From: Pseudomonas peli
GTDB lineage: Bacteria; Pseudomonadota; Gammaproteobacteria; Pseudomonadales; Pseudomonadaceae
Assembly: GCF_900099645.1 (NCBI RefSeq)
Contig: NZ_FMTL01000003.1
Span: forward strand, 481,020-545,019
Direction of reading: 5' to 3'
DNA length: 64,000 nucleotides
Each line of letters starts with the position of its first letter. The first letter of the stretch is position 1. The notes beneath the pieces were generated by a model. The model did no database searches, was not told the DNA's origin, and saw only the letters and a list, made by a program, of their open reading frames with translations. A program made the translations under genes and the position numbers. Below are positions 18,602-27,630 of the stretch, piece by piece.

Positions 18602-19960
18602 ATGCGCAACGCGCGCGTTACAGGCAAACTGCGCGACGTTATCCACTTTTATCGTGGTGTGGAGCCTGTCTTGTCGCGTCTTGCTGCTGTGCGCTTCAGT
18701 CATTTTCTGCCGTCGCTGCTGCTGCTGCTTGGCGGTGTGCTGTTGGCGCGGTTGGCTGTGCTGAGCGAGTTCTTCACCTCGCTGTTCAACGTGCTGCCCA
18801 CCCTCCTGCTGTTACTCGGCGGCGCCTTTTGCCTGGTGTATGGCCGCCAACGCGAAGTGTTTCTGCTGCTGACGCTGTACCTCGCTTACTTCCTGCTGGA
18901 TACCCAGGTTGATCATTTTCGTGCCACAGGGCAGGTGCGCAGTGATGCGGCGCTGATCTTCCATCTGTGCAGCCTGTTGTTGCCGCTGCTCTACAGCCTC
19001 TACGCGGCCTGGCTGGAACGTACCCATCTGCTGCAGGACCTGATTGCCCGTGCAGCGGTTCTGCTGGCAGTCGGTGCGGTGGCGGTGGGCCTGGCGCAGC
19101 GCTTTCCCGATGCGCTGCTGCATTGGTTATCGCGTGTGCGCTGGCCGGCGTTGCAGGTTGAGTGGTTGACGCTGGTGCAGCTGGCTTATCCGGTGTTTAT
19201 CCTCGGCCTGATCCTCCTGGCAGTGCAGTACCTGCGGGCGCCAAGGCCGTTGCATGCGGCCCAGCTGCTTGGCTTGTGCGGCGTGCTATGGATGTTGCCG
19301 AACACCTTTATCCAGCCCAATGCGCTGAATGTGATGAGCAGTCAGGTCATGCTGATATTGGTGGCAGCCTTGGCTCACGAGGCCTATCAGATGGCCTTCC
19401 GTGACGAGCTTACGGGCCTGCCGGGACGACGTGCACTGAATGAGCGCTTGCAGCGCTTGGGCCGCAGTTATGTGATCGCCATGGCCGACGTCGATCACTT
19501 CAAGAAATTCAACGACACCCATGGTCACGATGTCGGTGATCAGGTCCTGCGCCTGGTCGCCGCTCAGCTGCGCAAGATCGGTGGCGGGGGCAAGGCCTAC
19601 CGCTATGGCGGCGAGGAATTCACCCTGGTGTTCCCTGGCAAAACGCTTGAAGAGTGCCTGCCCCACCTTGAAGTGGTGCGCCAGGCCATTGAGACCTACC
19701 GCATTCAGTTGCGCGACAAACAGCAGCGCCCGCGGGACGACAAGCAAGGTCGGGCGCGGCGGGCTGGCAGTGCTGCCAATCAGGTGTCGGTGACGGTCAG
19801 CATGGGCGTGGCCGAACGCGGGGTGGAACAGCGTAATCCGGATGAGGTGCTCAAGGCCGCTGACCAGGCGTTGTATAACGCCAAGGGCGCCGGCCGTAAC
19901 TGTGTACGCAGTTACGGCCAGCGTCGCGGTGCGGTCAAGCTGGTTAACGTGCGGGGTTAA
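18602..19960 (+). CDS. Membrane diguanylate cyclase (GGDEF protein)
   Basis: The 452-residue protein has six or seven predicted membrane helices in the first 270 residues and a C-terminal GGDEF domain. RDELTGLPGRRAL opens the domain, ADVDHFKKFNDTHGHDVGD is the metal and nucleotide segment, and YRYGGEEF is the active-site loop, so cyclase activity is expected. The inhibitory RxxD site is not seen at its usual place five residues before GGEEF. The start is uncertain: an ATG at 18551 abuts the upstream terminator, so I prefer 18602. It lies between two acyl-CoA dehydrogenase genes. Confidence 0.88.
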   Translation: MRNARVTGKLRDVIHFYRGVEPVLSRLAAVRFSHFLPSLLLLLGGVLLARLAVLSEFFTSLFNVLPTLLLLLGGAFCLVYGRQREVFLLLTLYLAYFLLDTQVDHFRATGQVRSDAALIFHLCSLLLPLLYSLYAAWLERTHLLQDLIARAAVLLAVGAVAVGLAQRFPDALLHWLSRVRWPALQVEWLTLVQLAYPVFILGLILLAVQYLRAPRPLHAAQLLGLCGVLWMLPNTFIQPNALNVMSSQVMLILVAALAHEAYQMAFRDELTGLPGRRALNERLQRLGRSYVIAMADVDHFKKFNDTHGHDVGDQVLRLVAAQLRKIGGGGKAYRYGGEEFTLVFPGKTLEECLPHLEVVRQAIETYRIQLRDKQQRPRDDKQGRARRAGSAANQVSVTVSMGVAERGVEQRNPDEVLKAADQALYNAKGAGRNCVRSYGQRRGAVKLVNVRG

Positions 19961-20070
19961 ACGCGCCGGCTAATGGCAGTGTATTCAGCATTTGCACGGT
20001 GATTGTTGGCGCGCCGCATGAGCCGTAGCGTAGTGCGCTAACCCACGCTCTAGCTGACGGAGAACCCAGC

Positions 20071-21867
20071 ATGCCCGAGTACAAAGCCCCCCAGCGCGAT
20101 ATGCAGTTTCTGATCGACGAAGTTTTCGATTTTCACGCGAGCTATGCCGTGATGGGTGCCAGCGATGCCACCCCGGACATGGTCAGCGCCATTCTGGCCG
20201 AGGGCGCCAAATTCTGTGAGCAGGTGCTGGCGCCATTGAATCGCTCAGGCGATGAAGAAGAGTGCCAGATTAACAATGGCGTGGTGACCACGCCTGCGGG
20301 TTTCAAGGAAGCCTTTGCTCAGTATGTGGAGGGCGGCTGGAATGGACTCTCCGCTGATACGGCCTATGGTGGCCAAGGGTTACCGTCTTCATTGGGGTTA
20401 ATCATCAGTGAGATGGTGGGTTCCAGTAACCTGTCCTGGGGCATGTACCCGGGCCTGACCCACGGCGCGATGTCGGCCATTCACGCCCATGGCACTGAAG
20501 CACAGAAACAGACTTACCTGAGCAAACTCACCGAAGGCCGTTGGACTGGCACCATGTGCCTGACTGAAGCCCACTGCGGCACCGACCTGGGGCTGATTAA
20601 AACCCGCGCCGTGCCTCAGGCCGATGGCAGCTATGCGGTGACCGGCAGCAAGATATTTATCTCGGCTGGCGAGCACGATATGAGTGAAAACATCGTGCAC
20701 CTGGTCTTGGCCAAGCTGCCTGACGCGCCGGCGGGCACCAAAGGCATCTCGCTGTTTATCGTGCCCAAGTTCCTGCCCGATGCTGAAGGTCAGGCCGGGG
20801 CGCGCAATGGCGTCAGCTGCGGCTCGATCGAACACAAGATGGGCATCAAGGCGTCTGCCACCTGCGTGATGAACTTCGACAGCGCCACCGGTTACCTGAT
20901 TGGCGAGGCCAACAAAGGCCTTAACTGCATGTTCACCATGATGAACCATGCGCGCCTTGGCACCGGTATGCAGGGGCTGTGTCTGGGTGAAACCAGCTTC
21001 CAGGGCGCGATCAAGTACGCGACTGATCGCCTGCAGATGCGTGCGCTGACCGGGCCGAAAGCCCCGGATAAGGCCGCCGACCCGATCATCGTGCACCCTG
21101 ATGTGCGGCGCATGCTGCTGACCATGAAGGCGTTCAACGAAGGCAACCGTGCGCTGGCCTATTTCACCGCACAGCTGATCGATCAAGCCCACAGCGGTAC
21201 CAGTGCCGAACAGCGTGAGGAAGCCGAGAACCTGCTGGCCTTCCTGACTCCGATCTGCAAAGCCTTTATGACCGAAACCGGCCTGGAGGTGACCAACCAT
21301 GGCATGCAGGTATTCGGTGGCCACGGGTTTATCCGCGAGTGGGGCATGGAGCAGCTGGTTCGCGACTGCCGCATTGCCCTGATCTACGAAGGCACTAACG
21401 GTATCCAGGCGCTCGACCTGTTGGGGCGCAAGGTGCTGAGTAGCCAGGGTAAGTTGCTGCGCGGGTTTACCAAAATCGTGCATAAATTCTGCGAAGTGCA
21501 GGCCGAGCATCCGCAGCTCAAGGGCTATGTCGCTCAGCTGGCCACGCTGAATCAGCAGTGGGGCACACTGACTCAGAAAATTGGCATGGCGGCCATGAAG
21601 AACCCGGACGAAGTCGGGGCGGCGTCGATGGACTACCTGATGTACTCCGGCTACGTCATCCTGGCCTACTTCTGGTTGCGCATGGCGCTGGTCGCCGAGC
21701 AGCAGTTGGCGGCGGGCGCGAGTGATGCTGCGTTCTATCAGGCCAAGTTGGCCACCTGCGAGTTTTACTTCAAGCGCTTGTTGCCGCGTACCGCGACTCA
21801 CCTGGCCGGTGCCGAAGCCGGCAGTGAATGCTTGATGCGTTTGCCCGCCGAGCATTTCGCGCTCTGA
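20071..21867 (+). CDS. FadE-type acyl-CoA dehydrogenase (second of three)
   Basis: This 598-residue paralogue of the gene at 16692 opens with MPEYKAPQRDMQFLIDEVF. The flavin segment is CLTEAHCGTDLGL and the catalytic base E440 in [20 protein letters not shown] precedes the ATG by about 7 nt. No PsrA box is visible in its 110-bp upstream region, so control may differ from the first copy. A terminator follows. Chain-length preference cannot be read from sequence. Confidence 0.94.
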   Translation: MPEYKAPQRDMQFLIDEVFDFHASYAVMGASDATPDMVSAILAEGAKFCEQVLAPLNRSGDEEECQINNGVVTTPAGFKEAFAQYVEGGWNGLSADTAYGGQGLPSSLGLIISEMVGSSNLSWGMYPGLTHGAMSAIHAHGTEAQKQTYLSKLTEGRWTGTMCLTEAHCGTDLGLIKTRAVPQADGSYAVTGSKIFISAGEHDMSENIVHLVLAKLPDAPAGTKGISLFIVPKFLPDAEGQAGARNGVSCGSIEHKMGIKASATCVMNFDSATGYLIGEANKGLNCMFTMMNHARLGTGMQGLCLGETSFQGAIKYATDRLQMRALTGPKAPDKAADPIIVHPDVRRMLLTMKAFNEGNRALAYFTAQLIDQAHSGTSAEQREEAENLLAFLTPICKAFMTETGLEVTNHGMQVFGGHGFIREWGMEQLVRDCRIALIYEGTNGIQALDLLGRKVLSSQGKLLRGFTKIVHKFCEVQAEHPQLKGYVAQLATLNQQWGTLTQKIGMAAMKNPDEVGAASMDYLMYSGYVILAYFWLRMALVAEQQLAAGASDAAFYQAKLATCEFYFKRLLPRTATHLAGAEAGSECLMRLPAEHFAL

Positions 21868-21888
21868 CGGACGGTACGTGTAGGTAAA

Positions 21889-21911
21889 GGCCCGCCACTT
21901 GGCGGGTTTTT
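21889..21911 (+). terminator. Terminator of the second acyl-CoA dehydrogenase gene
   Basis: CCCGCC (21891-21896) and GGCGGG (21901-21906) pair around a 4-nt ACTT loop, followed by five T. Confidence 0.82.
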
Positions 21912-22038
21912 ACTGTGTGTGGCCGACTGAATGGGTTGTGACTGTTCGGTCTGTACGCGACGCTATGTGTCTAAAAAGTTGTTCGGTTAGACTTTCTGCA
22001 CATCTGTATACCTGTTGCTTCGCTCGAGGATTTACCCC

Positions 22039-23817
22039 ATGGCCGACTACAAAGCTCCCCTGCGCGATATGCGCTTCGTGCTCAATGAAGTGTTTGAAGT
22101 TTCCAAGCTGTGGGCCCAGTTGCCGGCCCTGGCTGAAGTGGTTGATGAAGACACGGCTGCGGCCATTCTCGAAGAAGCGGGCAAGGTCACCGGCGGCGTC
22201 ATTGCTCCGTTGAACCGCAGCGGTGACGAAGAAGGTTGCTCCTGGGCCGATGGTGCGGTGAAAACCCCAGCCGGCTTCCCTGAGGCTTACCAGACTTATG
22301 CCGATGGCGGCTGGGTTGGTGTTGGTGGTGACCCGGTATTCGGCGGCATGGGCATGCCCAAGGTGATTTCGGCCCAGGTCGAGGAAATGGTCAACTCGGC
22401 CAACCTGTCCTTCGGCCTGTACCCGATGCTGACCGCCGGTGCTTGCCTGTCGATCAACGCCCACGCCAGCGAAGAGCTGAAAGAAAAATACCTGCCGAAC
22501 ATGTACTCCGGCGTTTGGGCGGGCTCCATGTGCCTGACCGAGCCGCACGCCGGCACTGACCTGGGCATCATTCGCACCAAGGCCGAGCCGCAAGCTGACG
22601 GCAGCTTCAAGATCAGCGGCACCAAAATTTTCATCACCGGCGGTGAGCACGACCTGACCGAAAACATCATCCACCTGGTGTTGGCCAAGCTGCCGGACGC
22701 ACCGGCTGGCCCGAAAGGCATCTCGCTGTTCCTGGTGCCGAAAGTCATGGTCAATGACGACGGTTCGCTGGGTGAGAAAAACGCCCTGTCCTGCGGCTCG
22801 ATCGAACACAAGATGGGCATCAAGGCCTCGGCCACCTGCGTGATGAACTTCGACGGCGCCACCGGCTGGATCGTCGATGCGCCGAACAAAGGCCTCGCAG
22901 CGATGTTCACCATGATGAACTACGAGCGTCTGGGCGTCGGCATTCAGGGCCTTTCCCTGGGTGAGCGCAGCTACCAGAATGCTGTGGAATACGCCCGCGA
23001 CCGTATCCAGAGCCGTGCGCCGACCGGCCCGGTGGCTAAAGACAAAGCCGCTGATCCGATCATCGTGCATCCCGACGTGCGCCGCATGCTGCTGACCATG
23101 AAAGCCCTGAACGAAGGCGGCCGTGCCTTCTCCAGCTATGTGGCTATGCAATTGGACACCGCCAAGTACAGCGAAGACGCCACCACCCGCAAGCGCGCCG
23201 AAGAACTGGTCGCCCTGCTGACGCCCGTGGCCAAAGCCTTCCTCACCGACATGGCGCTGGAAACCACCGTGCACGGCCAGCAGATCTTTGGCGGTCACGG
23301 CTTTATCCGCGAGTGGGGCCAAGAGCAGCTGATCCGCGACTGCCGCATCACTCAGATCTACGAAGGCACCAACGGCATTCAGGCGCTCGACCTGGTTGGC
23401 CGTAAAGTGGTCGGCAGCGGCGGTGCGTTCTACAAGCACTTCGCTGAAGAGATCAAAGCCTTCACCGACAGCGCCGACGCCTCGCTGGCCGAGTTCGTCA
23501 ACCCGCTGAAAGACGCCATCGCCAACCTGGAACTGATGACCAGCGACCTGCTGGAGCGCGCCAAGGCCAACCCGAATGAAGTCGGCGCCGCCTCGGTCGA
23601 GTACCTGCAAGTGTTCGGTTATACCGCCTACGCCTACATGTGGGCGTTGATGGCCCGTACCGCGCTGGCCAAGCAGGATCAGGACGAGTTCTACGTGAGC
23701 AAGCTAGGTACCGCGCGCTTCTTCTTCGCCCGCTTGTTGCCGCGTATCCACTCGCTGACCGCTTCGGTCAAAGCCGGTAGCGAGTCGCTGTACCTGCTGG
23801 ATGCTGCGCAGTTCTAA
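22039..23817 (+). CDS. FadE-type acyl-CoA dehydrogenase (third of three)
   Basis: The 592-residue paralogue opens with [20 protein letters not shown]. It has flavin segment CLTEPHAGTDLGI (Ala replaces the Cys of the other two copies) and catalytic base E442 in YEGTNGIQALDLVG. GAGGA lies 8 nt before the ATG; the longer frame upstream is not needed. It is the most divergent of the three and may handle different chain lengths. A bidirectional terminator separates it from the convergent nuclease gene. Confidence 0.94.
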   Translation: MADYKAPLRDMRFVLNEVFEVSKLWAQLPALAEVVDEDTAAAILEEAGKVTGGVIAPLNRSGDEEGCSWADGAVKTPAGFPEAYQTYADGGWVGVGGDPVFGGMGMPKVISAQVEEMVNSANLSFGLYPMLTAGACLSINAHASEELKEKYLPNMYSGVWAGSMCLTEPHAGTDLGIIRTKAEPQADGSFKISGTKIFITGGEHDLTENIIHLVLAKLPDAPAGPKGISLFLVPKVMVNDDGSLGEKNALSCGSIEHKMGIKASATCVMNFDGATGWIVDAPNKGLAAMFTMMNYERLGVGIQGLSLGERSYQNAVEYARDRIQSRAPTGPVAKDKAADPIIVHPDVRRMLLTMKALNEGGRAFSSYVAMQLDTAKYSEDATTRKRAEELVALLTPVAKAFLTDMALETTVHGQQIFGGHGFIREWGQEQLIRDCRITQIYEGTNGIQALDLVGRKVVGSGGAFYKHFAEEIKAFTDSADASLAEFVNPLKDAIANLELMTSDLLERAKANPNEVGAASVEYLQVFGYTAYAYMWALMARTALAKQDQDEFYVSKLGTARFFFARLLPRIHSLTASVKAGSESLYLLDAAQF

Positions 23818-23832
23818 GGCGTTCGGTATGAC

Positions 23833-23862
23833 AAAAAAACCGGCCTAAGTGCCGGTTTTTTT
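23833..23862. terminator. Bidirectional terminator between convergent genes
   Basis: AACCGGC and GCCGGTT pair around CTAAGT; seven A precede and seven T follow. It can serve both the dehydrogenase (plus) and the EndA-like gene (minus, stop at 23902). Confidence 0.9.
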
Positions 23863-23901
23863 GTGCCTGGGATCAGTGCTCAGCGGCTGTGTGCGGGGCT
23901 C

Positions 23902-24558
23902 TCAGTTATTGATCAACTGCTCAACCAGTTCCGGATTGTCGATAAAGCGGTTACGCGTGCCTTGCAGGCTGGCAATCTTGTCGTTGCGCGCTTTTTCCTC
24001 GGCATCGGGTGGGTCCATCTGGTGCCACTTCTTGTACACCTGCACCTGACCAACAATCGGTAGGGCATATTCCACGTGCATATAGAAAATCGCCCGGGCC
24101 ACATTGCCCTTGGCTTCATCGCGCGGCTCCACTAGCTGGAAGCTGGTTTTCATGTCGCAGCCGATGTCGTCGAACTTGCTCGGCACGCTGTCATCTAGCT
24201 CACCGAACTGCGCATTGCGCCGAACCAGTTCCACGCGGGTGAGTGCTGGGTAGAGGTTGTGCAGGTCCGAAGCCATGAAGACGTAACGCGGATTCATGAT
24301 CCCGCACTGACGGTCGGTGATGCAGCGCAGCGAGCTTTTCAGCTGTTTGCTGCTGTATATCGGGCTGGCTTTGAGTTGGCCGCTTTCTTCCGTGAAGGCT
24401 TTGCCGCAATACAGTGTGCTGCCACCCTGGCCATACAGCTGACTCCAGAATAACTGCGTCGCGGCCTTGGGATCAGAAAGCTGGTTTTGCCCGTTGGCGG
24501 ATGCCAGTGAGCTGAGGGTGGCTGTCAGGCAGCCGATGGCGAAAAGCAATGAGCGCAT
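23902..24558 (-). CDS. EndA/endonuclease-I-like periplasmic protein lacking the usual first catalytic His
   Basis: The 218-residue protein has a signal peptide (MRSLLFAIGCLTATLSSLASA). The core has the endonuclease I segments MASDLHNLYPA (about 100), RNAQFGEL and EPRDEAKGNVARAIFYMHVEY, the usual EPR...KG-VAR-FYM block. The family's upstream EHVxP-type segment, which carries the general-base His, is not present: no His occurs before DLHNLYP. Several Cys may form disulfides. It may be a diverged nuclease or a catalytically altered relative. The start at 24558 is chosen because it opens the signal peptide. Confidence 0.75.
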   Translation of the reverse strand: MRSLLFAIGCLTATLSSLASANGQNQLSDPKAATQLFWSQLYGQGGSTLYCGKAFTEESGQLKASPIYSSKQLKSSLRCITDRQCGIMNPRYVFMASDLHNLYPALTRVELVRRNAQFGELDDSVPSKFDDIGCDMKTSFQLVEPRDEAKGNVARAIFYMHVEYALPIVGQVQVYKKWHQMDPPDAEEKARNDKIASLQGTRNRFIDNPELVEQLINN

Positions 24559-24640
24559 GTGTGGCCCCAGTGACCGCCGTTGACGGGGTCTGTTGTTTTT
24601 GTAAGACAAGATCGAGTCTAACAAGACCTGCGTCACAAAA

Positions 24641-24925
24641 TAAAGCCGAGCGTTTGCTCGGTTTTACTCAAGAAGCGGTTGTGTAGGCTATGGCTTACAC
24701 GGCGTGCTGTAGATCGCCACTATGCCGAGTTCCTCGCACTGGCTAATCTGCTCCCCGTGGACGTCGCGCAGGAAGCGCACTTTAGCAACAAGGATACGTG
24801 GGACAGCTGCCAGGACGGCAAGCAGATCAAGGATGTCAGCAAACAGTCTGCAAAGACCCCGCAATGCGGGGTTTTCTTTTTTATGGCGTTCGCCAAACCG
24901 CAGAACCCTTCTCGACCTACCGAAC
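24641..24925 (+). other. 285-bp interval with coding-like codon use but no assignable gene
   Basis: One plus-strand frame (about 24718-24850, HYAEFLALANLLPVDVAQEA onward) has GC-rich third positions like a real gene, but only weak non-ATG starts and no recognisable family. The opposite minus-strand frame is also open. A terminator at 24854-24882 points in the plus direction. This may be the remnant of a gene or a small RNA; I cannot decide. Confidence 0.25.
24854..24882 (+). terminator. Plus-strand terminator
   Basis: CCCCGC and GCGGGG pair around AAT, followed by TTTTCTTTTTT. The T-run favours the plus direction. The minus-strand thioesterase begins just beyond. Confidence 0.7.
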
Positions 24926-25333
24926 CTACTGTGTGACCACGCTGAATACCGCGCTGGCACGGGCAATCCGCACTGACTCAACCACAACGTAGCAATTGGC
25001 AAACGCCAGGCTTTTGCCGACCTTTTGCACATCGGTTTCCAGGGTTATCCAGTCGCCGCGTTTGGCGATGCCGGCGTAGTCGATGGTCAGGCTGCTGGTG
25101 ACGATTGGCGTGGGCGGTTCCTCGGCGAAGGCGCTGTTATAGCCCAGTGCTACGTCGGCCAGGCTGCTGAGCACGCCGCCATGCACCAGACCGCGGGCGT
25201 TGCAGTGTTTCTCTTCGGCCCATAAGCCAATCACCAGGCCCTTATCGGTGCGCTGGTTGTATATGGGCCCCAGCAAATCGAGAAAGGGGCTGCTGCGAAA
25301 CAATCGGGTAAAGCCCTCGGGAACCATGCTCAT
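24926..25333 (-). CDS. PaaI-family hotdog thioesterase
   Basis: The 135-residue single hotdog-fold protein has the PaaI-type active-site helix start GLVHGGVLSSLADVALG (about 48-64) and the strand TSSLTIDYAGIAKRGDWI. Such enzymes hydrolyse acyl-CoA thioesters as small tetramers in the cytoplasm. It is the last gene of a minus-strand set with the hydrolase (28-bp gap) and TetR regulator. The acyl substrate is unknown. Confidence 0.9.
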   Translation of the reverse strand: MSMVPEGFTRLFRSSPFLDLLGPIYNQRTDKGLVIGLWAEEKHCNARGLVHGGVLSSLADVALGYNSAFAEEPPTPIVTSSLTIDYAGIAKRGDWITLETDVQKVGKSLAFANCYVVVESVRIARASAVFSVVTQ

Positions 25334-25361
25334 CAGCGATACCTTCTGTGTTGTGGGCTCG

Positions 25362-26240
25362 TCAGGCGGCTTGGCGCTGCGCCTGCAACGCGGCGAACCA
25401 GTTCAGTGTTTCATCCCACAACGCCTGCGCCGCAGGACGGAAGTAGCCCATATGGCCAATGGCGCCGATGCTGGCGGCTGAATCGATGGTGCGCGCTTGA
25501 TAGGGCGCGGCGCTGTAAGCCGCCATAAAGGCATCGCGCGAGGCGGGCGGGGCCCACAGGTCATCCAGGGCATTGGCGGCAATGATCGGCGTGCTGACCT
25601 TGGCAAAGCGTTCGGCCAGGCCCGGCATCTGCGGGTCCTCGAAGAAGTAGCGCGGGTAGCGGCACCAGCGCTTCCACTGGGTGTAGACCCCCAGCGGCAA
25701 ATCCTCGCCCATGCCCAGGGTGCTCCAGGCCAGGTAGCCTTTGTAACGGGTCATCAATGGGCCAATCAGGCGCCACATAGTCAGCACGCGCAGCTGCTCG
25801 GTCTTGGGCATCCAGCCGTGCCAGCCAGCACCGGTGCCGAAGGTGTAGAACCCCTGGACCTGATCATGGTTCGGCAGCAGGCCAAAGGCATGTCCGCCAA
25901 AGGAGTGACCGACCATATACAGCGGTCGTTGTGGGTGGCGGTGTTGGTCGACAGCGGCCGCCAGATCGAGGTGCGCCCAATCCAGGTAATCCATAGCAAA
26001 GCCGCGCAGGCTGGCCGGTTTCGATTGACCGATGCCGCGATAATCGAGGGTCAGGGTGCTGTAACCGCGCTGCGCGGCATATTCGGCAAAACGTCGGTAG
26101 AAACCCTGGGGCACGCCGGTGGCGCCGGCAATCACCAGCTGCGCGACCGGTTCCGGGGCGTGATACAGCGTGGCGGTCAGCGGGTAACCGTCGAGTGCTG
26201 GCAACTGCACGGTCTCGCTAAGAATGGCTGGGGTATTCAT
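25362..26240 (-). CDS. Alpha/beta-fold hydrolase
   Basis: The 292-residue enzyme has the nucleophile elbow GHSFGGHAFG (Ser near residue 113) and the upstream LDYRGIGQSKPASLRGF segment. ANALDDLWAPP supplies a likely acid and IGHMGYFRP a likely His. There is no signal peptide. Its ATG overlaps the TetR stop by 4 nt, so the two are translationally coupled. The substrate is unknown; the thioesterase next door suggests ester or thioester chemistry under TetR control. Confidence 0.88.
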   Translation of the reverse strand: MNTPAILSETVQLPALDGYPLTATLYHAPEPVAQLVIAGATGVPQGFYRRFAEYAAQRGYSTLTLDYRGIGQSKPASLRGFAMDYLDWAHLDLAAAVDQHRHPQRPLYMVGHSFGGHAFGLLPNHDQVQGFYTFGTGAGWHGWMPKTEQLRVLTMWRLIGPLMTRYKGYLAWSTLGMGEDLPLGVYTQWKRWCRYPRYFFEDPQMPGLAERFAKVSTPIIAANALDDLWAPPASRDAFMAAYSAAPYQARTIDSAASIGAIGHMGYFRPAAQALWDETLNWFAALQAQRQAA

Positions 26241-26827
26241 GGGCGGACTCCTCCCGGAAGCTGTTCGTGGGTCAGGTTGAACAGGGCAGTGGCGGCGCGC
26301 TTGAGCGGCTCGCTGCTGCCGGCCACGCGGGCTTGCAGCAGCCCGCCTTCATACAGCGCGACAAACAGCGCGGCGAGGTTGTCGGCCTGTTCGCTGGGGT
26401 AACCGTAGGCGTGCAGTTGCTGGCTCAGTGCCTGGCGCACAGCGGTGAAGCTGCGCTGCAGAGCGGCGCGGATTTCTACATCCTCCGGGCCGCTTTCCAG
26501 CGCGATGGTGGCCAGCGGGCAGCCACGCTCAAACTGGCTGTTCTCCAGCTGCTGCAGTGCACCTTGCAACCAGTGGTGCATGGCCTTGAGTGGGTCGCTT
26601 CGTTGGCTGAAAAGTTGGGCAAACAGGCTGTCGATAGTGCGGCTGATGTGGTCAATTGCGGCCACTGCCAGCTCGCTTTTACCGCCGGGGAAGTGGTGAT
26701 AGAGGCTGCCCTTGGGCGCGCCGGCAATGTCCAAAAGCTCATTCAGACCAACGCCATGCAGCCCCTTGCGTTGCAAGGCGTCGGCCATGGCGTGAATGAG
26801 CTTGTCGCGGGTCGAGATCTTTTTCAT
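26237..26827 (-). CDS. TetR/AcrR-family repressor (LmrA/YxaF-like)
   Basis: The 196-residue regulator has an N-terminal helix-turn-helix (GVGLNELLDIAGAPKGSLYH, about 25-45) and an all-helical C-terminal ligand domain with GCPLATIALE. The HTH and FPGGKSEL context match the LmrA/YxaF subgroup. It overlaps the hydrolase gene by 4 nt and faces a near-perfect palindromic operator 13 bp upstream of its start, so autoregulation of the three-gene operon is likely. Confidence 0.92.
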   Translation of the reverse strand: MKKISTRDKLIHAMADALQRKGLHGVGLNELLDIAGAPKGSLYHHFPGGKSELAVAAIDHISRTIDSLFAQLFSQRSDPLKAMHHWLQGALQQLENSQFERGCPLATIALESGPEDVEIRAALQRSFTAVRQALSQQLHAYGYPSEQADNLAALFVALYEGGLLQARVAGSSEPLKRAATALFNLTHEQLPGGVRP

Positions 26828-26839
26828 AGGCTAAATATA

Positions 26840-26855
26840 TAGACCGGTCGGTCTA
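26840..26855. promoter_or_regulatory. TetR-family operator palindrome
   Basis: TAGACCGGTCGGTCTA is an inverted repeat TAGACCG / CGGTCTA with a 2-bp centre. It resembles the TAGACC-type operators of the LmrA/YxaF subgroup and lies directly before the regulator gene. Confidence 0.75.
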
Positions 26856-27021
26856 CTTTGCCAAGGGTTTTCTGCCTCATAACCGGGCGATATGACAAGG
26901 CATCACTTGGATTGGTCGCGTGCCTGCCCTGGGTGTGCGACCCGCGTGCAGCGGTGAGCAGTCGCTTCACCGCTTTTCCGCTACCATCTGCGTTCTTTCG
27001 CATGCTGATAAGGATTTCCCC

Positions 27022-27618
27022 ATGTCCATTTCCACGCTGATTTTCCTGGCGGTTCTCGCGGCACTGATTTTTTACGTGATTGGCATCTACAACCAGTTGG
27101 TGACCCTGCGTAATCGCTTCCAGAACGCCTTTGCGCAGATCGAGGTGCAGCTCAAACGCCGTTATGACCTGATCCCCAATCTGGTGGAAACCGCCAAGGG
27201 TTATATGGCGCATGAGCGCGAGACGCTGGAGGCGGTGATTGCCGCGCGCAACAACGCCGTGACCGGGCTCAAGGCCGCATCCGCGCAGCCGGGCAATGCG
27301 CAGAGCATGGCGCAGCTGGGCGGCGCGGAAGGGCTGCTCAACAGTGCCTTGGGTCGCTTGAACGTGACGCTTGAGGCTTACCCGGATCTCAAGGCCTCGG
27401 CGAATATGCAGCAGCTCAGTGAAGAGTTGAGCAGCACCGAGAACAAGGTGGCCTTTGCCCGCCAGGCGTTCAACGATGCGGTAATGGCTTACAACACCTA
27501 CAAGCAGGCATTCCCACCGGTGCTGCTGGCCGCCAGCTTTGGCCACGCCCAGGACGCCAGCCTGTTGGAGTTCGCCGACAGTGCGGCGATTCAGGAAGCG
27601 CCGAAGGTGTCGTTCTAA
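27022..27618 (+). CDS. lemA: LemA-family membrane protein
   Basis: The 198-residue protein has one N-terminal membrane helix (about 4-24). The conserved LemA core follows: YNQLVTLRNRFQNAFAQIEV, then QLKRRYDLIPNLVETAKGY, and ENKVAFARQAFNDAVMAYNT, ending in a long helical bundle. The role of LemA is poorly defined, but it is commonly paired with an M48 protease, as here (12-bp gap). AAGGA is about 8 nt before the ATG. The open frame continues upstream but MSISTLIF is the membrane start. Confidence 0.92.
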   Translation: MSISTLIFLAVLAALIFYVIGIYNQLVTLRNRFQNAFAQIEVQLKRRYDLIPNLVETAKGYMAHERETLEAVIAARNNAVTGLKAASAQPGNAQSMAQLGGAEGLLNSALGRLNVTLEAYPDLKASANMQQLSEELSSTENKVAFARQAFNDAVMAYNTYKQAFPPVLLAASFGHAQDASLLEFADSAAIQEAPKVSF

Positions 27619-27630
27619 GGATCCCCAGGG

